Numbered from the stretch's first letter, positions 27,844 through 37,197 are shown. The stretch is DNA of 64,000 nucleotides from UBA6019 sp035535055 (GCA_035535055.1 DATLQT010000100.1:18470-82469); one strand, 5' to 3'. The notes: generated from the sequence alone by a model not told the origin. Translations and numbers: made by a program.

Positions 27844-29958
27844 TCAGCGGAGGACGACGAGGGCGTCGCCGGCCAGGACTCCCTCCCCGTCGGGAAGGAC
27901 GAAGAGCGGGTTAACGTCCACCGCCTCGATCCGCTCCGGGTGCTCGAAGGCCAGCCGTCCGAGCCTGACCAGGGTGACCGCGGCGGCGTGAATGTCGCCG
28001 CGGGGCGCTCCCCGCGCGCCCTCCAGCACCGCCTTTCCGCGCAGCTCGCTAAGCATGTCGACGGCGTCGTCGAAGTCGATCGGCGGCATTCGCAGCGCGA
28101 AGTCGTCGAGGACCTCGACGAAGATCCCGCCCAGGCCGACCAGGAGCATCGGGCCGAACTGGGGATCGGTGGCGATGCCCGCGATCAACTCTGCGACGGG
28201 GAAGACCTGGTGGACGACAAGCACCCCGTCCACGCGGGCGCCGGGCACGTTCTGTTGGACGGCGGAGAGGATGTCGCGGTAGGCGGAGGCGGCCTCCTCG
28301 GGGGTCAGGCAATGGAGGCGGACCGCACCGGCCTCGGTCTTGTGCTGAATGTCCGGCGAATTGACCTTGAGCACCGCCGGAAAGCCGGCCTCCCGCGCCA
28401 GGCGCGCGGCATCGAGGGCGCTGCGGGCGAGCCGCTCGGGCGGCACCGGGATCCCCGAGCGTTCCAGCAGGCGAAGGCTCGCGAGCTCTGAGAGCGGTCC
28501 GCTGCCGGCCAGCTCGCTGCTCTTTACGGCCGGGACACGAGCACCCTTGGCGAGCAGCCGGCGGCGGTTCTCGGTGTAGCCGACCGCGCCGTCCAGCGCC
28601 CGGACAGCGAGGCCCATGCCGTTGCTGAAGTGGACGCCGTGCCGGGCGACTGCATCCTGCCCGAAGGGGGTCAGCTCGCTGGCCACGTAGGAGGTAAGGA
28701 AGGTTGGGATGGGGCTCGACCGGGCCGCCTCCGCCAGGGCCCGGAGCCGCGCCTCGGTGCGCTCCGGGTTGAGGCCCGCATCGCGAGGCGGATCCCATAC
28801 CACCAACACCGCGTCGAAGGCGCCATCGCCGCCGACGGCGGCCAGGGACCGGGGCAGAAGGCTCATGTCATTGACGATCAGACCCGTCGTGTCGAGCGGG
28901 TTCTGGGCGGTCCCAAACTCGGGCAGGACCGCCTTCAGCGCCGCCTTCGTCCCGGGCCCGAAGTCGGGCACCTCAAGGCGCGTCCGCTGGGCCAGGTCGG
29001 CAAGGACGCCGCAGGCCCCGCCGGAGGCGGTCAGCATCGCGAACCGGCGACCCTCCGGCAGCCGCGGTGCGGCCAGCAGAGCGGAGGTCTCGACCAGCTC
29101 CTCGAGGCTGCCGACCCGGACCACGCCCTTCTGCCGGAAGACCGCCTCGATGACGCGGTCCTCGACCGCCAATGCGCCGGTGTGCGCGAGCGCCGAGCGC
29201 GCCGCCGCTGCCGAACTGCCGCTCTTGAGGATGATCAGGGGCTTGCCCCGGGCAAGGGCGCGGTCGGCGGCCGCGAGGAAGCGGCCGGCATCTCCGATAC
29301 CCTCGAGGAAGGCGCCGACGACCGCCGTTCCGGGGTCGTCGAGCAGGAATTCGATGTAATCGGCGGCCTCCAGCATCGCCTCGTTGCCGCTGGAGACGAT
29401 GTGGGAGAGGCCGATCGCCCGCCCCTGGGCGAGGCGGTGAAGGTGGAGCAGCATCGCTCCGCTCTGGGTGACCAGGCCGACCCGTCCGCGCCGCAGCGGC
29501 GCGGTCACGGGAAGGGCGTAGGCGACCAGCCGTCGCCCGTAGTTGATGAAGCCGAGGCAGTTCGGACCCTCGAGGGCCATCCCCGCCGCGGCGCACCGCT
29601 CGACCAGTGCGCGCTCCCGCTCGGCTCCGGCCGCGCCCACCTCGCGATAACCGGGCGTCAACAGGACCGCTCCGGCCACGCCGGCACCGGCAAGGTCTTC
29701 GATCACGGACGGCACCGCATCGGCGGCGGTCATCACGTAGGCGCAGTCGACCGGCTCGCCGATGGCCGACACGCTCGGATGGCAGGGCAAGCCGAACTGC
29801 TCCCGATGGCGCGGGTTGACGAGGTGGATCCTGCCCTCGAAACCGTGGCCGGTGAGGTTGGCGAGCAGGGCCGCCGACCAGGCCGAGTTCTCGGTCGCGC
29901 CGACCAGCGCGATCGAGGAGGCGTTGAGGATGGCGGCGACCTGTGCCTGGCGGCTCAT
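27844..29958 (-). CDS. Acyl-CoA synthetase, NDP-forming type (CoA-binding plus ATP-grasp)
   Basis: A 704-residue fusion of the alpha and beta parts of ADP-forming acyl-CoA synthetases. The order is a CoA-binding Rossmann domain (ASSIALVGATENS, NPRHREQFG), CoA-ligase-like domains with VTQSGAM and the His-containing ALAHTGALAVEDR, then the ATP-grasp half (GFPAVLKVNSPDIQHKTEAG to ELIAGIATDPQFGP). It would convert a short or branched acid to its CoA thioester with ATP. The ATG at 29958 (MSRQAQ) follows the acyl-CoA dehydrogenase stop by 14 bases, so one operon is likely. The substrate is unknown. Confidence 0.9.
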   Translation of the reverse strand: MSRQAQVAAILNASSIALVGATENSAWSAALLANLTGHGFEGRIHLVNPRHREQFGLPCHPSVSAIGEPVDCAYVMTAADAVPSVIEDLAGAGVAGAVLLTPGYREVGAAGAERERALVERCAAAGMALEGPNCLGFINYGRRLVAYALPVTAPLRRGRVGLVTQSGAMLLHLHRLAQGRAIGLSHIVSSGNEAMLEAADYIEFLLDDPGTAVVGAFLEGIGDAGRFLAAADRALARGKPLIILKSGSSAAAARSALAHTGALAVEDRVIEAVFRQKGVVRVGSLEELVETSALLAAPRLPEGRRFAMLTASGGACGVLADLAQRTRLEVPDFGPGTKAALKAVLPEFGTAQNPLDTTGLIVNDMSLLPRSLAAVGGDGAFDAVLVVWDPPRDAGLNPERTEARLRALAEAARSSPIPTFLTSYVASELTPFGQDAVARHGVHFSNGMGLAVRALDGAVGYTENRRRLLAKGARVPAVKSSELAGSGPLSELASLRLLERSGIPVPPERLARSALDAARLAREAGFPAVLKVNSPDIQHKTEAGAVRLHCLTPEEAASAYRDILSAVQQNVPGARVDGVLVVHQVFPVAELIAGIATDPQFGPMLLVGLGGIFVEVLDDFALRMPPIDFDDAVDMLSELRGKAVLEGARGAPRGDIHAAAVTLVRLGRLAFEHPERIEAVDVNPLFVLPDGEGVLAGDALVVLR

Positions 29959-29972
29959 TGCACGACGCCCGG

Positions 29973-31136
29973 TCAGTAGGACTTCGGCAATCCCAGCACG
30001 TGCTGGGCGAGGTGATTCAGGACCATCTGCTGGGAGATCGGGGCGATCTTGTAGAGCCGGACCTCGCGCCAGAGCCTCTCCAGGTGGTACTCCCGGGCGT
30101 ACCCGAAGCCGCCCAGCGCCTGGAGGGAGGCGTCCACGGCATCGAAGCCGGCGTCGGCCGCCAGCAGCTTGGCGGCGTTGGCCTCCGCCGCGCACGGCTC
30201 GTCCCGGTCGAACAGCCAGGCGGCCTTGAAGGCCAGCAGCTCGGCCGCTTCGAGGCGCGCCCAGGCGGCGGCAAGTGGGTGGGCGACTGCCTGGTTGCTT
30301 CCGATCGGACGGTCGAAGACGACCCTCTCGCGGGCGTAGGCGGCGGCGATCCGCAGCGCGGCCCTGCCGATCCCGATGGCTTCGAGGGCCACGACGATCC
30401 GCTCCGGATTGAGGCCATCGAGCAAGTGGCGGAAACCCTCCCCCACCTCGCCCACCACGTCGGCGTCGGGGACCTCCAGGTCGCTGATGAAGACCTCGTT
30501 GGAGTCGACCGCCTCCCGCCCCAGCTTCTCGATCCGGCGGATGCTGACGTGGGCTCGGTCGAGGTCGGTGAAGAAGAGCGTCATCCCCCGGTAGGGATGG
30601 GCAGGGTCGCGGGGCCGGTCACGCGCCAGAAGCAGGATCTTCTGCGCGTTCTGGGCGTTGGTGGTCCAGACCTTCTGGCCGTTGACCAGCCAGCGACCTT
30701 TTCGCCGCTCGGCGCGGGTCGTGATGCGCGAGGTGTCCGAGCCGGCCGTCGGCTCGGTGACGCCGAAGGCGGCCATCAGCTCGCCACTTGCCAGGCCGGG
30801 GAGGACGGCCGCCTTCATGGCCTCCGACCCGTGCCGGATCACCGGCGTCAGCGGGAACAGATAGAAGTGGACCGGGCTTGCGCCCGAGAGCCCGGCGCCG
30901 CTCTCGCAGATTGCCTCCAGCATCACCCCCGCCTCGGTGACGCCAAGGCCTGCGCCGCCGTGCTCGGTCGGGATGACCAGGCCCAGCCAGCCGCGCTCGG
31001 CGAAGGCGCGCACGAACTCCCATGGGTACTCGGCGGAGCGATCGTGCTCGAGCCAGTAGGCGGGCTCAAAGCGACGGCACAGGGCCGCCACCTCTTCCTT
31101 CAGGGAGCTCGCCAGGTCCCCCGGCCCGAAGTCCAT
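29973..31136 (-). CDS. Acyl-CoA dehydrogenase
   Basis: A 387-residue FAD flavoenzyme that oxidises an acyl-CoA to the enoyl-CoA. Family features are the FAD/substrate segment AAFGVTEPTAGSDTSRI, the WTTNAQNAQ loop, GFRHLLDGLNPERIVVA, and the C-terminal QALGGFGYAREYHLERLWRE. Length is normal. The gene diverges from the CaiB-type transferase gene (33 bases between starts) and heads the CoA-ligase operon. The chain-length preference cannot be read from the sequence. Confidence 0.92.
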   Translation of the reverse strand: MDFGPGDLASSLKEEVAALCRRFEPAYWLEHDRSAEYPWEFVRAFAERGWLGLVIPTEHGGAGLGVTEAGVMLEAICESGAGLSGASPVHFYLFPLTPVIRHGSEAMKAAVLPGLASGELMAAFGVTEPTAGSDTSRITTRAERRKGRWLVNGQKVWTTNAQNAQKILLLARDRPRDPAHPYRGMTLFFTDLDRAHVSIRRIEKLGREAVDSNEVFISDLEVPDADVVGEVGEGFRHLLDGLNPERIVVALEAIGIGRAALRIAAAYARERVVFDRPIGSNQAVAHPLAAAWARLEAAELLAFKAAWLFDRDEPCAAEANAAKLLAADAGFDAVDASLQALGGFGYAREYHLERLWREVRLYKIAPISQQMVLNHLAQHVLGLPKSY

Positions 31137-31169
31137 TTCGAAGTCGGAAGTGTACGCTCAGGGCCGTCC

Positions 31170-32372
31170 ATGGCCGTCCCCCGGAAAGGTCCCCTCGACG
31201 GGCTGCGCGTGCTCGACCTGACGAGGGTCTTGGTCGGGCCGTACGCGACGATGCTGCTCGGCGACCTGGGCGCGGAAGTGATCAAGGTCGAGCGGCCCGG
31301 TGACGGAGATGAGACGCGCCACGTGCCGCCCCTCAAAGAGGGCGAGAGTCACTACTTCGTCGCCATCAACCGCAACAAGAAGGGGATGGCGGTCGACATG
31401 AAGGCGCCAGCCGGGCGCGAGCTGCTGGTCGACCTCGCCCGCCACTGCGACATCCTGGTGGAGAACTTCCGACCGGGGGTCGCCGGGCGGCTGGGTCTCG
31501 ACCACGAGACGCTTTTGGCGGTCAACCCGCGGCTCGTCTACTGCTCGATCAGCGCCTTCGGCCAGACCGGGCCCTACGCCTCCCGAGCGGCGTTCGACAT
31601 CGCCATCCAGGCGATCAGCGGGATGATGAGCCTGACCGGGGAGCCCGGCGGCCCGCCGACGCGGATGGGCCTGCCGATGGCCGACCTCTGCGGCGGGCTC
31701 TTCGCGGTAATCGGGATCCTGAGCGCCATCCACGAGCGGGAGCAGACCGGCCGTGGCCAGTTCATCGACTACTCGATGCTGGACGGGATGGTCGGGATGC
31801 TGATGTACACCGCGACCCGGGTCTTCATGACCGGCGAGGACAGTCCTAAGGTCGGCACCGGGCACCTCGGCATCGTGCCCTACGGCGCCTTTGCGGCCAG
31901 CGACGGCCACATCGTGATCGCCAACATCGGCGAGGCCTTCTGGCCCAAGATCTGCGCCGCCATCGGCAGACCCGAGCTGGCCGCCGATCCGCGCTACGAC
32001 AGCAATCGCAAACGCGTCAGCCGCCGCGAGGAGGTGGAGGCACTGCTCGGAGAGGCGCTGGCCGAACGGACGGTGGCGGAATGGGACGAGATCCTGGAAC
32101 GCCACGACGTCCCCCACGCCCCGATCCTCGAGGTCAGCGAGGTGCTGGCCAACGAGCAGGTGCTCGCGCGTGGCCTGGTGACCGAGTACGAGCATCCGCG
32201 CCTGGGCCGCTTCCCGGCGGTCGGCCGGGCGATCCGCTTCCCGGCCTACGACGGCCTGCCGATGAGGCCGCCACCACTGCTCGGCGAGGACGACGAGGCG
32301 GTGCTGCGCGACCTGCTCGGATACGACGCGGAACGGATCGCTCAGTTGCGCGAAGGCGGTGTCATCGTCTAG
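31170..32372 (+). CDS. Class III (CaiB/BaiF family) CoA-transferase
   Basis: A 400-residue enzyme that transfers CoA between carboxylic acids. It begins LDGLRVLDLTRVLVGPYAT, has the CoA-binding INRNKKGMAVDMK and FRPGVAGRLG motifs, and the catalytic Asp in GLPMADLCGGLFA near residue 170. The interlocked-dimer C-terminal part is complete. The ATG at 31170 is used; the frame open upstream to 29943 is antisense to the dehydrogenase gene and has no family sequence. With the dehydrogenase and ligase it suggests catabolism of an unusual carboxylic acid through CoA thioesters. Its stop shares CTAG with the next convergent gene. Confidence 0.92.
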   Translation: MAVPRKGPLDGLRVLDLTRVLVGPYATMLLGDLGAEVIKVERPGDGDETRHVPPLKEGESHYFVAINRNKKGMAVDMKAPAGRELLVDLARHCDILVENFRPGVAGRLGLDHETLLAVNPRLVYCSISAFGQTGPYASRAAFDIAIQAISGMMSLTGEPGGPPTRMGLPMADLCGGLFAVIGILSAIHEREQTGRGQFIDYSMLDGMVGMLMYTATRVFMTGEDSPKVGTGHLGIVPYGAFAASDGHIVIANIGEAFWPKICAAIGRPELAADPRYDSNRKRVSRREEVEALLGEALAERTVAEWDEILERHDVPHAPILEVSEVLANEQVLARGLVTEYEHPRLGRFPAVGRAIRFPAYDGLPMRPPPLLGEDDEAVLRDLLGYDAERIAQLREGGVIV

Positions 32373-32695
32373 CGGTACTTCCTTCGGGGCTCGTCGGTCC
32401 AGTGCTCGCTGCGCGGCCGCGGGTTGCGCTTGAGGGTCAGCACGATCGACCCGGCCTTGAGCCAGGTCTGGCCCCGGTCGATGAAGGTGTCGAACTCGCC
32501 GCGTTCGACGGCCGACCGCAGCGCCCACTTGATCCGCCCCCGACCCGCCTCGACCACCTCTGTCACGTCCGCGGCGCCATGGAGCAGCTCGACACTGCCG
32601 TAGCCGTTCGAGTACGCCTCCGACACGCGCCGCCAGGCGAGGTCGACCGCGGTGAGCACGTCGTGGCCGTGGAGGTCGATGGTGAGCTTTCGCAT
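32369..32695 (-). CDS. Smr-domain protein
   Basis: A 108-residue stand-alone Smr domain. The hallmark LDLHG is seen as IDLHGHDVLTAVDLAW at the N-terminus, followed by the VELLHGAADVTE...GRIKWALR strand-helix where MutS2/Smr domains have HG.G.G.L. Smr domains are nucleases or nucleic-acid binders involved in recombination control or mRNA/ribosome rescue. The Gly-rich loop is altered (HGAAD instead of HGKGTG), so activity is uncertain. The ATG at 32695 is clear. It shares its stop region with the CoA-transferase. Confidence 0.75.
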   Translation of the reverse strand: MRKLTIDLHGHDVLTAVDLAWRRVSEAYSNGYGSVELLHGAADVTEVVEAGRGRIKWALRSAVERGEFDTFIDRGQTWLKAGSIVLTLKRNPRPRSEHWTDEPRRKYR

Positions 32696-32722
32696 CCCCC
32701 TTCAGTGTGTCCCTGGCGGCGG

Positions 32723-33000
32723 TCAGGGCTTCTGAAAAGGATTTCGCCGTCGGGCGGGCCTCTTCTCTTTCGCCCCTTTCTCGGCCGCCGGCGCCATCAA
32801 CAGCTTCAGCTCGCGATCGAAGGCCGCCACCACCCGGCCAGGGTCGGGGACCAGGCCGGCGTCCGCAGCGACGCCGACCATCACGCCGCCGGCATAACTG
32901 AGGATGCTGATGCCCAGACCCATGTGGCCTGACATCGGTACCCAGAACATGCAGGCGCCGATCCGCCCGCCAGCCAGGTAGAGGGCTCCGGCGGGCGCGC
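32723..33000 (-). pseudogene. Wax ester synthase/DGAT, C-terminal fragment
   Basis: The last 90 or so residues of a WS/DGAT acyltransferase: GALYLAGGRIGACMFWVP, then GLGISILSYAGGVMVGVAAD, ending in a Lys/Arg-rich tail. These match the family's C-terminal DUF1298 domain. Nothing of the catalytic part precedes it. At about position 33000 the sequence changes to an AraC fragment on the other strand. The matching N-terminal piece lies at 34878-35208, same strand and correct order, so one ancestral gene was split. Confidence 0.75.
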
Positions 33001-33256
33001 CAAGGACCTGCTGCGAGCGGCCAATCTGACCATCACCGAGATCTGCTTCCTGGTCGGGTTCGAGAGCGTTGGCTCCTTCAGCTCGCGCTTCCGCGACCTC
33101 GTGGGCATGTCACCGACCGAGTACCGGAGTGCCTCTGACGGCGCTCCGCCCATCCCGGGCTGCTTCGTCCTCATGTGGACGCGGCCGGGTCTCGCCAGAA
33201 GTCAGCAATCCGGAAGAAGCGCCGACGACGGGCGCGCGGTAGTGTCGGGGTCATGA
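32993..33256 (+). pseudogene. AraC-family regulator, C-terminal fragment
   Basis: The frame opens at the junction with the WS/DGAT fragment and reads RAKDLLRAANLTITEICFLV, GFESVGSFSSRFRDLVGM, SPTEYR: the second helix-turn-helix of an AraC protein without the first HTH or sensor domain. It stops at TGA 33254-33256 overlapping the start of the VOC remnant (ATGA). AraC regulators next to glyoxalase-like VOC genes are a common pair, so both came from one locus. There is no start codon for this piece. Confidence 0.75.
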
Positions 33257-33510
33257 TCAAGAAGCTCTCAAACGTGAACGTGTTCGTCGAAGACCAGGCC
33301 GCGCGAAGGCGTTCTACACGGAGAAGCTCGGCTTCGAGGTGCGGCGTCTTCGAGACCGACGACATCCGCACCGCCTACGAGGAGCTGAAGGGCAACGGCG
33401 TTACCTTCGTGCAGGAGCCGGCCGAGCGGCCCTACGGCATCGAGGCCATGTTTCGCGACGATTCCGGGAACTGGTTCAGCCTCAACCAGCACAAGCGGTA
33501 TGGCGGCTGA
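33253..33510 (+). pseudogene. VOC (glyoxalase-like) protein with internal deletion and frameshift
   Basis: ATG 33253 begins MIKKLSNVNVFVEDQ, the usual VOC start. The next block, AKAFYTEKLGFEVR, is present but in another frame. It then jumps directly to VFETDDIRTAYEELKG and DDSGNWFSLNQHKRYGG, the C-terminal end. About 50 residues of the middle of the fold are missing, so it cannot be functional. It follows the AraC remnant with an ATGA overlap. Confidence 0.8.
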
Positions 33511-33813
33511 GCGGACCTCTGTACGGCTCGCTGCTGCACAAAGAGCTTGGCCGGCTCCGACCGCGGCGCGATAACCCTGGCCGAGTACTACCTTGGCTGA
33601 AAGCGGCTGACCGTGCTCCGGACTCGAAGATAGGCGAGCTCATCTTTACGGCATGGTTGCGAAGTATTGGGTCACTTGCCTGAGCTCATCGACCTATTGC
33701 TGCTACTGCAGAACGCTGAGGTTCATGATTTCAAACCGTTCGGTCCGTAGCCGGTTGACCGGCGGCTCGCCGAAAATGTAGAACGCGCCATCAGGCTGTC
33801 TAAACTCAACGCC
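33511..33813. other. Intergenic stretch without recognisable gene
   Basis: No coding frame with family resemblance is seen. The base composition is less GC-rich than the flanking genes. The last part holds the TAAACT box (33801-33806) of the following VOC gene. Confidence 0.5.
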
Positions 33814-34230
33814 GTGCCGACACGCATCTTCCCCTTCCTGACAGTTCGAGGCGCGGCCGCTGCCATCGACTACTACAAGCGGGCGTTCAATGCGGAGGAG
33901 CGGTCGCGGATCAAGACGCCGAGCGGTCAGATCGTCGCAGAACTCTCGATTGAAGACGCACGGTTCAACGTGGTCGATGAAAACCCGGAGGAGCTGGGCG
34001 CTCTAGAGCAGGCGTCGAGCCAGGACTTGAACTTGAGCCCGCAAGCGCTCGGCGGAACGAGTGTACGCATCGACCTCGTCGTCGATGACCCGGACGCAGT
34101 CGCGCGACAGGCGATCGCCGCGGGCGGCAAGGAGCTATTCCCCGTCGGCGACCAGCCATACGGCTGGCGGCAAGGTCGCGTAGTCGATCCGTTTGGTCAC
34201 CACTGGCTAATCGGCAAACCCCTCAACTAG
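33814..34230 (+). CDS. VOC family protein, PhnB/glyoxalase-like
   Basis: An intact 138-residue VOC-fold protein with two beta-alpha-beta-beta-beta units. It starts RIFPFLTVRGAAAAIDYYKRAFNAEE and ends DPFGHHWLIGKPL, both typical of PhnB-like proteins of unknown substrate. A metal-binding His/Glu set is only partly visible (His in GHHW). The GTG at 33814 follows TAAACT by 7 bases with no Shine-Dalgarno. It is the only complete gene between the two halves of the WS/DGAT remnant, so it probably arrived with the inserted DNA. Confidence 0.85.
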   Translation: MPTRIFPFLTVRGAAAAIDYYKRAFNAEERSRIKTPSGQIVAELSIEDARFNVVDENPEELGALEQASSQDLNLSPQALGGTSVRIDLVVDDPDAVARQAIAAGGKELFPVGDQPYGWRQGRVVDPFGHHWLIGKPLN

Positions 34231-34500
34231 TCCAGGCGGCTCGTCGGATGGGGCAGGTGAACTCGCACAGCTAGGTACGCTGTATTTCGTCACCAGCATT
34301 CCTGATAGCCGACCCGGATAAGAACTCACACCTATAGGTTTGGAGTCGGCCTTGCGTGGCGCCGTACAGCGCGAAGGTGACTTGCTCTATTCTCCGCCCG
34401 GATGGCGACAATCTGGGCCAGGCCGAGAGTTCGTAACGCAACCGTGTGAAAAGGAATCTGGTCAGCGAGAGCGTGGACTTGGTTCAGCCGGGCAAAGAGG

Positions 34501-34704
<204 letters not shown>

Positions 34705-34877
34705 CCGTGCTGTAGTCCGCGCCCGATACGACGCAAACGTTGCGTGGCGCGGCACTAGCTCAACACGTTCTGGCGGGAGCGTTTCTTGACCCAGAAGTAA
34801 GCCACGAAGCCTAGATTGGGGGTCTACTCCCGGAATCGATACGAATTCGGATTGATCTTATAGATTGTAATTCGCCA

Positions 34878-35208
34878 CTAGCATTCGGCGATGCAGTGAT
34901 GCAGCCGGGTCAGCAGCACCGAGCCGCCCTCGTAGCCGTCGATCAGGTGCAGCTGCCAGAGCGGCTTGCTCATGTCGAGGGGGGTCCTCATCAGGTCGCC
35001 GGCCATCTCCTCCAGCACGATCTTGCCGCCCGGCGCGGGCAGCGCGAGGTGATGGACGTGAGAGTCGAGGTCGAAGCGGTCGTCGTCCACCCAGCGCGGC
35101 GGGCCGACGCCGAAGGTCGCCTCGACCACCCTCGGGCGGAAACGGTCGAAGGGTCGGGTCCTCCATCCGGAGCCAGGCTGCGTCAACGCTGGAGAGCGGC
35201 TGTGCCAT
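34878..35208 (-). pseudogene. Wax ester synthase/DGAT, N-terminal fragment
   Basis: ATG 35208 gives MAQPLSSVDAAWLRMEDPT, the classical WS/DGAT beginning. After a frame change and loss of about 30 residues it continues FDRFRPRVVEATFGVGPP, DDRFDLDSHVHHLALP and ends at the active-site region RLHHCIAEC, where intact enzymes have HHxxxDG. A stop follows at 34878. The central and C-terminal parts are missing here; the C-terminal piece is at 32723-33000. Confidence 0.8.
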
Positions 35209-35251
35209 TCAGCTCTGCTTCAAGCGTACGGCGCAAGTATGAGGGCAGCTG

Positions 35252-35560
35252 GTGCGTTTCTACTCCATGGAAGAGCACCTTCGCGTCACCGGTCAGAGCA
35301 TCGTTCTCCGGCGTACCGTCAACCGCTGGGTCGAGTATGCAATCGCCGCCTGGACCGTGTCCCTGGTCGTCCTCGCGCTCTCCCGCTGGGGGGCGGTCGA
35401 CCTGACCGCGCTAGTAGTCGCCCTGATCATGCTCGGCTGCGCCTTCGCCGCCGTCGCCGTCGTCCACAACCTGCGCTTCATAGAGTCCTCGCGCCGGGAG
35501 CGGCTCCTGGCGCGCCGCCACCAGGCGACGATGACTGGAAACCACCGGCCGCCCGCCTAG
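35252..35560 (+). CDS. Small membrane protein with two helices
   Basis: A 102-residue protein. After about 30 polar residues (MEEHLRVTGQSIVLRRTVNRW) come two hydrophobic helices (YAIAAWTVSLVVLALSRW and LTALVVALIMLGCAFAAVAVV) and a basic C-terminal tail (RRERLLARRHQ). The orientation rule predicts both ends in the cytosol. GTG 35252 or ATG 35267 may be the start. I do not recognise the family. It is flanked by the WS/DGAT remnant and a strong hairpin. Confidence 0.6.
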   Translation: MRFYSMEEHLRVTGQSIVLRRTVNRWVEYAIAAWTVSLVVLALSRWGAVDLTALVVALIMLGCAFAAVAVVHNLRFIESSRRERLLARRHQATMTGNHRPPA

Positions 35561-35572
35561 CGACCGAGACCG

Positions 35573-35598
35573 CCGGGCCGGTGCGGCCACCGGCCCGG
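35573..35598. repeat. Perfect 11-bp inverted repeat (hairpin) abutting a -10 box
   Basis: CCGGGCCGGTG, a four-base loop CGGC, then CACCGGCCCGG. It lies 12 bases after the stop at 35560 and is followed at once by TAACGT, the -10-like box of the glycosyltransferase gene. No T-tract follows, so an intrinsic terminator is less convincing. The palindrome occupies the -35 region and could be an operator. Confidence 0.7.
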
Positions 35599-35612
35599 TA
35601 ACGTTCACCCCA

Positions 35613-36356
35613 ATGCGCTCGGCCGTCGTCTGCCTGCCGACCTACAGCGAGGCCGAGAACATCGAGCAGATGCTCGACCGGCTGTTTGCGGCCGATCCCA
35701 CCCTGAAGGTGATCGTCGTCGACGACGGCTCACCCGACGGCACCGCCGAGCTCGTCGCTCGGCGCGCCGAGGACGACCCCCGGATCGGGCTCGTCCGGCG
35801 CCCTAGCCGGCTCGGCCTCGGCACCGCCTACATCGCGGCCTTCGAGGAGGGCCTGCGCGCCGAGCACGAATTCTTCGTGACGATGGACTCAGACCTCTCC
35901 CATGCCCCCGAGCGCGTGCCCGCCCTGCTCGACGCGGTCGAGTCGGGAGCGGATGTCGCGATCGGATCCCGGTACGTGCCTGGAGGCTCGATCAGCGGCT
36001 GGGGCCTCCACCGGCGCGTGCTGAGCTTCGGCGCCAACTCCTTCGCCCGCCTCTGGCTCGGCATCAGGCCCCACGACGTGACCAGCGGGTTTCGCTGCTA
36101 CCGCCGGGCCGCGGTCGAGCTGCTGGTCGCGAGTCCGATCCGCGCCCGCGGCTACTCCACCCTGGTCGAGCTCTTGGTCCGCTGCCAGCGGGCCGGCTTC
36201 AGGGTCGTGGAGCTGCCGATCGGGTTCATCGACCGCGTCCACGGCGACTCAAAGATGTCCTCCAAGGAGATGTTCGACGGCATCGCGAGTGTTGTAACGC
36301 TGGGCTCGGCACTCCGGGCCGAGGGATCCCGGCCGACCGCTCCCGATCGCGGGTAA
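35613..36356 (+). CDS. Polyprenol-phosphate mannosyltransferase (GT2, Dpm1/Ppm1-like)
   Basis: A 247-residue soluble GT-A glycosyltransferase. VVDDGSPDGTAEL is the nucleotide-binding DxD-like loop near residue 40. TMDSDLSHAPERVPALL is the catalytic DxD segment. GSRYVPGGSISGWGLHRR and DVTSGFRCYRR are the signature blocks of dolichol/polyprenol phosphate mannose synthases. It would charge polyprenol phosphate with mannose for glycolipid or protein O-mannosylation. There is no C-terminal membrane domain. The ATG follows TAACGT by 8 bases without a Shine-Dalgarno. Confidence 0.9.
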   Translation: MRSAVVCLPTYSEAENIEQMLDRLFAADPTLKVIVVDDGSPDGTAELVARRAEDDPRIGLVRRPSRLGLGTAYIAAFEEGLRAEHEFFVTMDSDLSHAPERVPALLDAVESGADVAIGSRYVPGGSISGWGLHRRVLSFGANSFARLWLGIRPHDVTSGFRCYRRAAVELLVASPIRARGYSTLVELLVRCQRAGFRVVELPIGFIDRVHGDSKMSSKEMFDGIASVVTLGSALRAEGSRPTAPDRG

Positions 36357-36366
36357 GCTCGAAGAG

Positions 36367-37197
36367 GTGGCTAAGACATCCGTCCGCGAGCTATTGCGGG
36401 CGAATCCCGGTGACGGGCCGAGCATCAATCTCGCCGACCTCGACCCCAACGCCACCCCTGGGATCAAGGAGAAGAAGGCTCTTCGCAAGCTGTCAAAGCA
36501 ACACGAAATGCTCTTCGAGCTCCAGGACCGGCTCTGGGCGGAGCAGAAGGGCTCGCTGCTCGTCCCTCTGCAGGGGATGGACACCGGCGGTAAGGACGGG
36601 ACAGTCAAGCACGTCATGACCGGGATGAATCCGACCGGCGTCGACGTCCACGCCTTCAAGGCACCGACCGCGGAGGAGCTCCGCCACCACTTCCTCTGGC
36701 GTTTTAAACGGGTGCTCCCGAGGCCCGGCACGATCGGCATCTTCAACCGCACCTATTACGAGGACGTCCTGGTCGCAAGGGTGAAGAAGCTGGTCGGCGA
36801 GGAGACCATCGAAAAGCGCTACGGAGAGATCAACCGCTTCGAGCAGCAGCTAACCAAGAGCGGCGTCACGGTAGTGAAGTTCTATCTCCACATCAGCTAC
36901 GAGGAGCAGAAAAGGCGCCTCCTCGAGCGGCTAAAGGATCCCACCAAGCACTGGAAGTTCAGCGAGAACGACATCAACGAGAGGTCCTTTTGGGACGACT
37001 ACACAAGCGCCTACGAAGCGGCGCTGACGCGCTGCAACTCCAAGGCCGCGCCCTGGTACATCATCCCGGCCAACAACAAGTGGTACCGGGACTGGGCGGT
37101 GGCGCAGATCCTGATTGAGACCCTCGACGAGATGAACCCGCAGTACCCGATGCCCAGGCTCGCGGTCGCCCGGCTGGAGAAGCGTCTCACAGCCTGA
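36367..37197 (+). CDS. ppk2: Polyphosphate kinase 2 family protein
   Basis: A 276-residue PPK2 enzyme that phosphorylates nucleotides with polyphosphate. The Walker A region is LQGMDTGGKDGTVKHV (about residues 75-90), Walker B GIFNRTYYEDVLVARV (about 130), and the lid/acceptor region KHWKFSENDINERSFWDDY. The residues DxxGxGK-like and the Arg in FNRTYYE are retained. The GTG at 36367 follows TAAGCT (36354-36359) by 7 bases, again leaderless. It is downstream of the mannosyltransferase with a 10-base gap, but carries its own promoter box. Nucleotide specificity (ADP, GDP or AMP) is not deducible. Confidence 0.93.
   Translation: MAKTSVRELLRANPGDGPSINLADLDPNATPGIKEKKALRKLSKQHEMLFELQDRLWAEQKGSLLVPLQGMDTGGKDGTVKHVMTGMNPTGVDVHAFKAPTAEELRHHFLWRFKRVLPRPGTIGIFNRTYYEDVLVARVKKLVGEETIEKRYGEINRFEQQLTKSGVTVVKFYLHISYEEQKRRLLERLKDPTKHWKFSENDINERSFWDDYTSAYEAALTRCNSKAAPWYIIPANNKWYRDWAVAQILIETLDEMNPQYPMPRLAVARLEKRLTA

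Noticed and set aside
29943..31169. N-terminal extension of the CoA-transferase frame to 809 residues
   Set aside because: Antisense to the acyl-CoA dehydrogenase; the CaiB fold starts at 31170.
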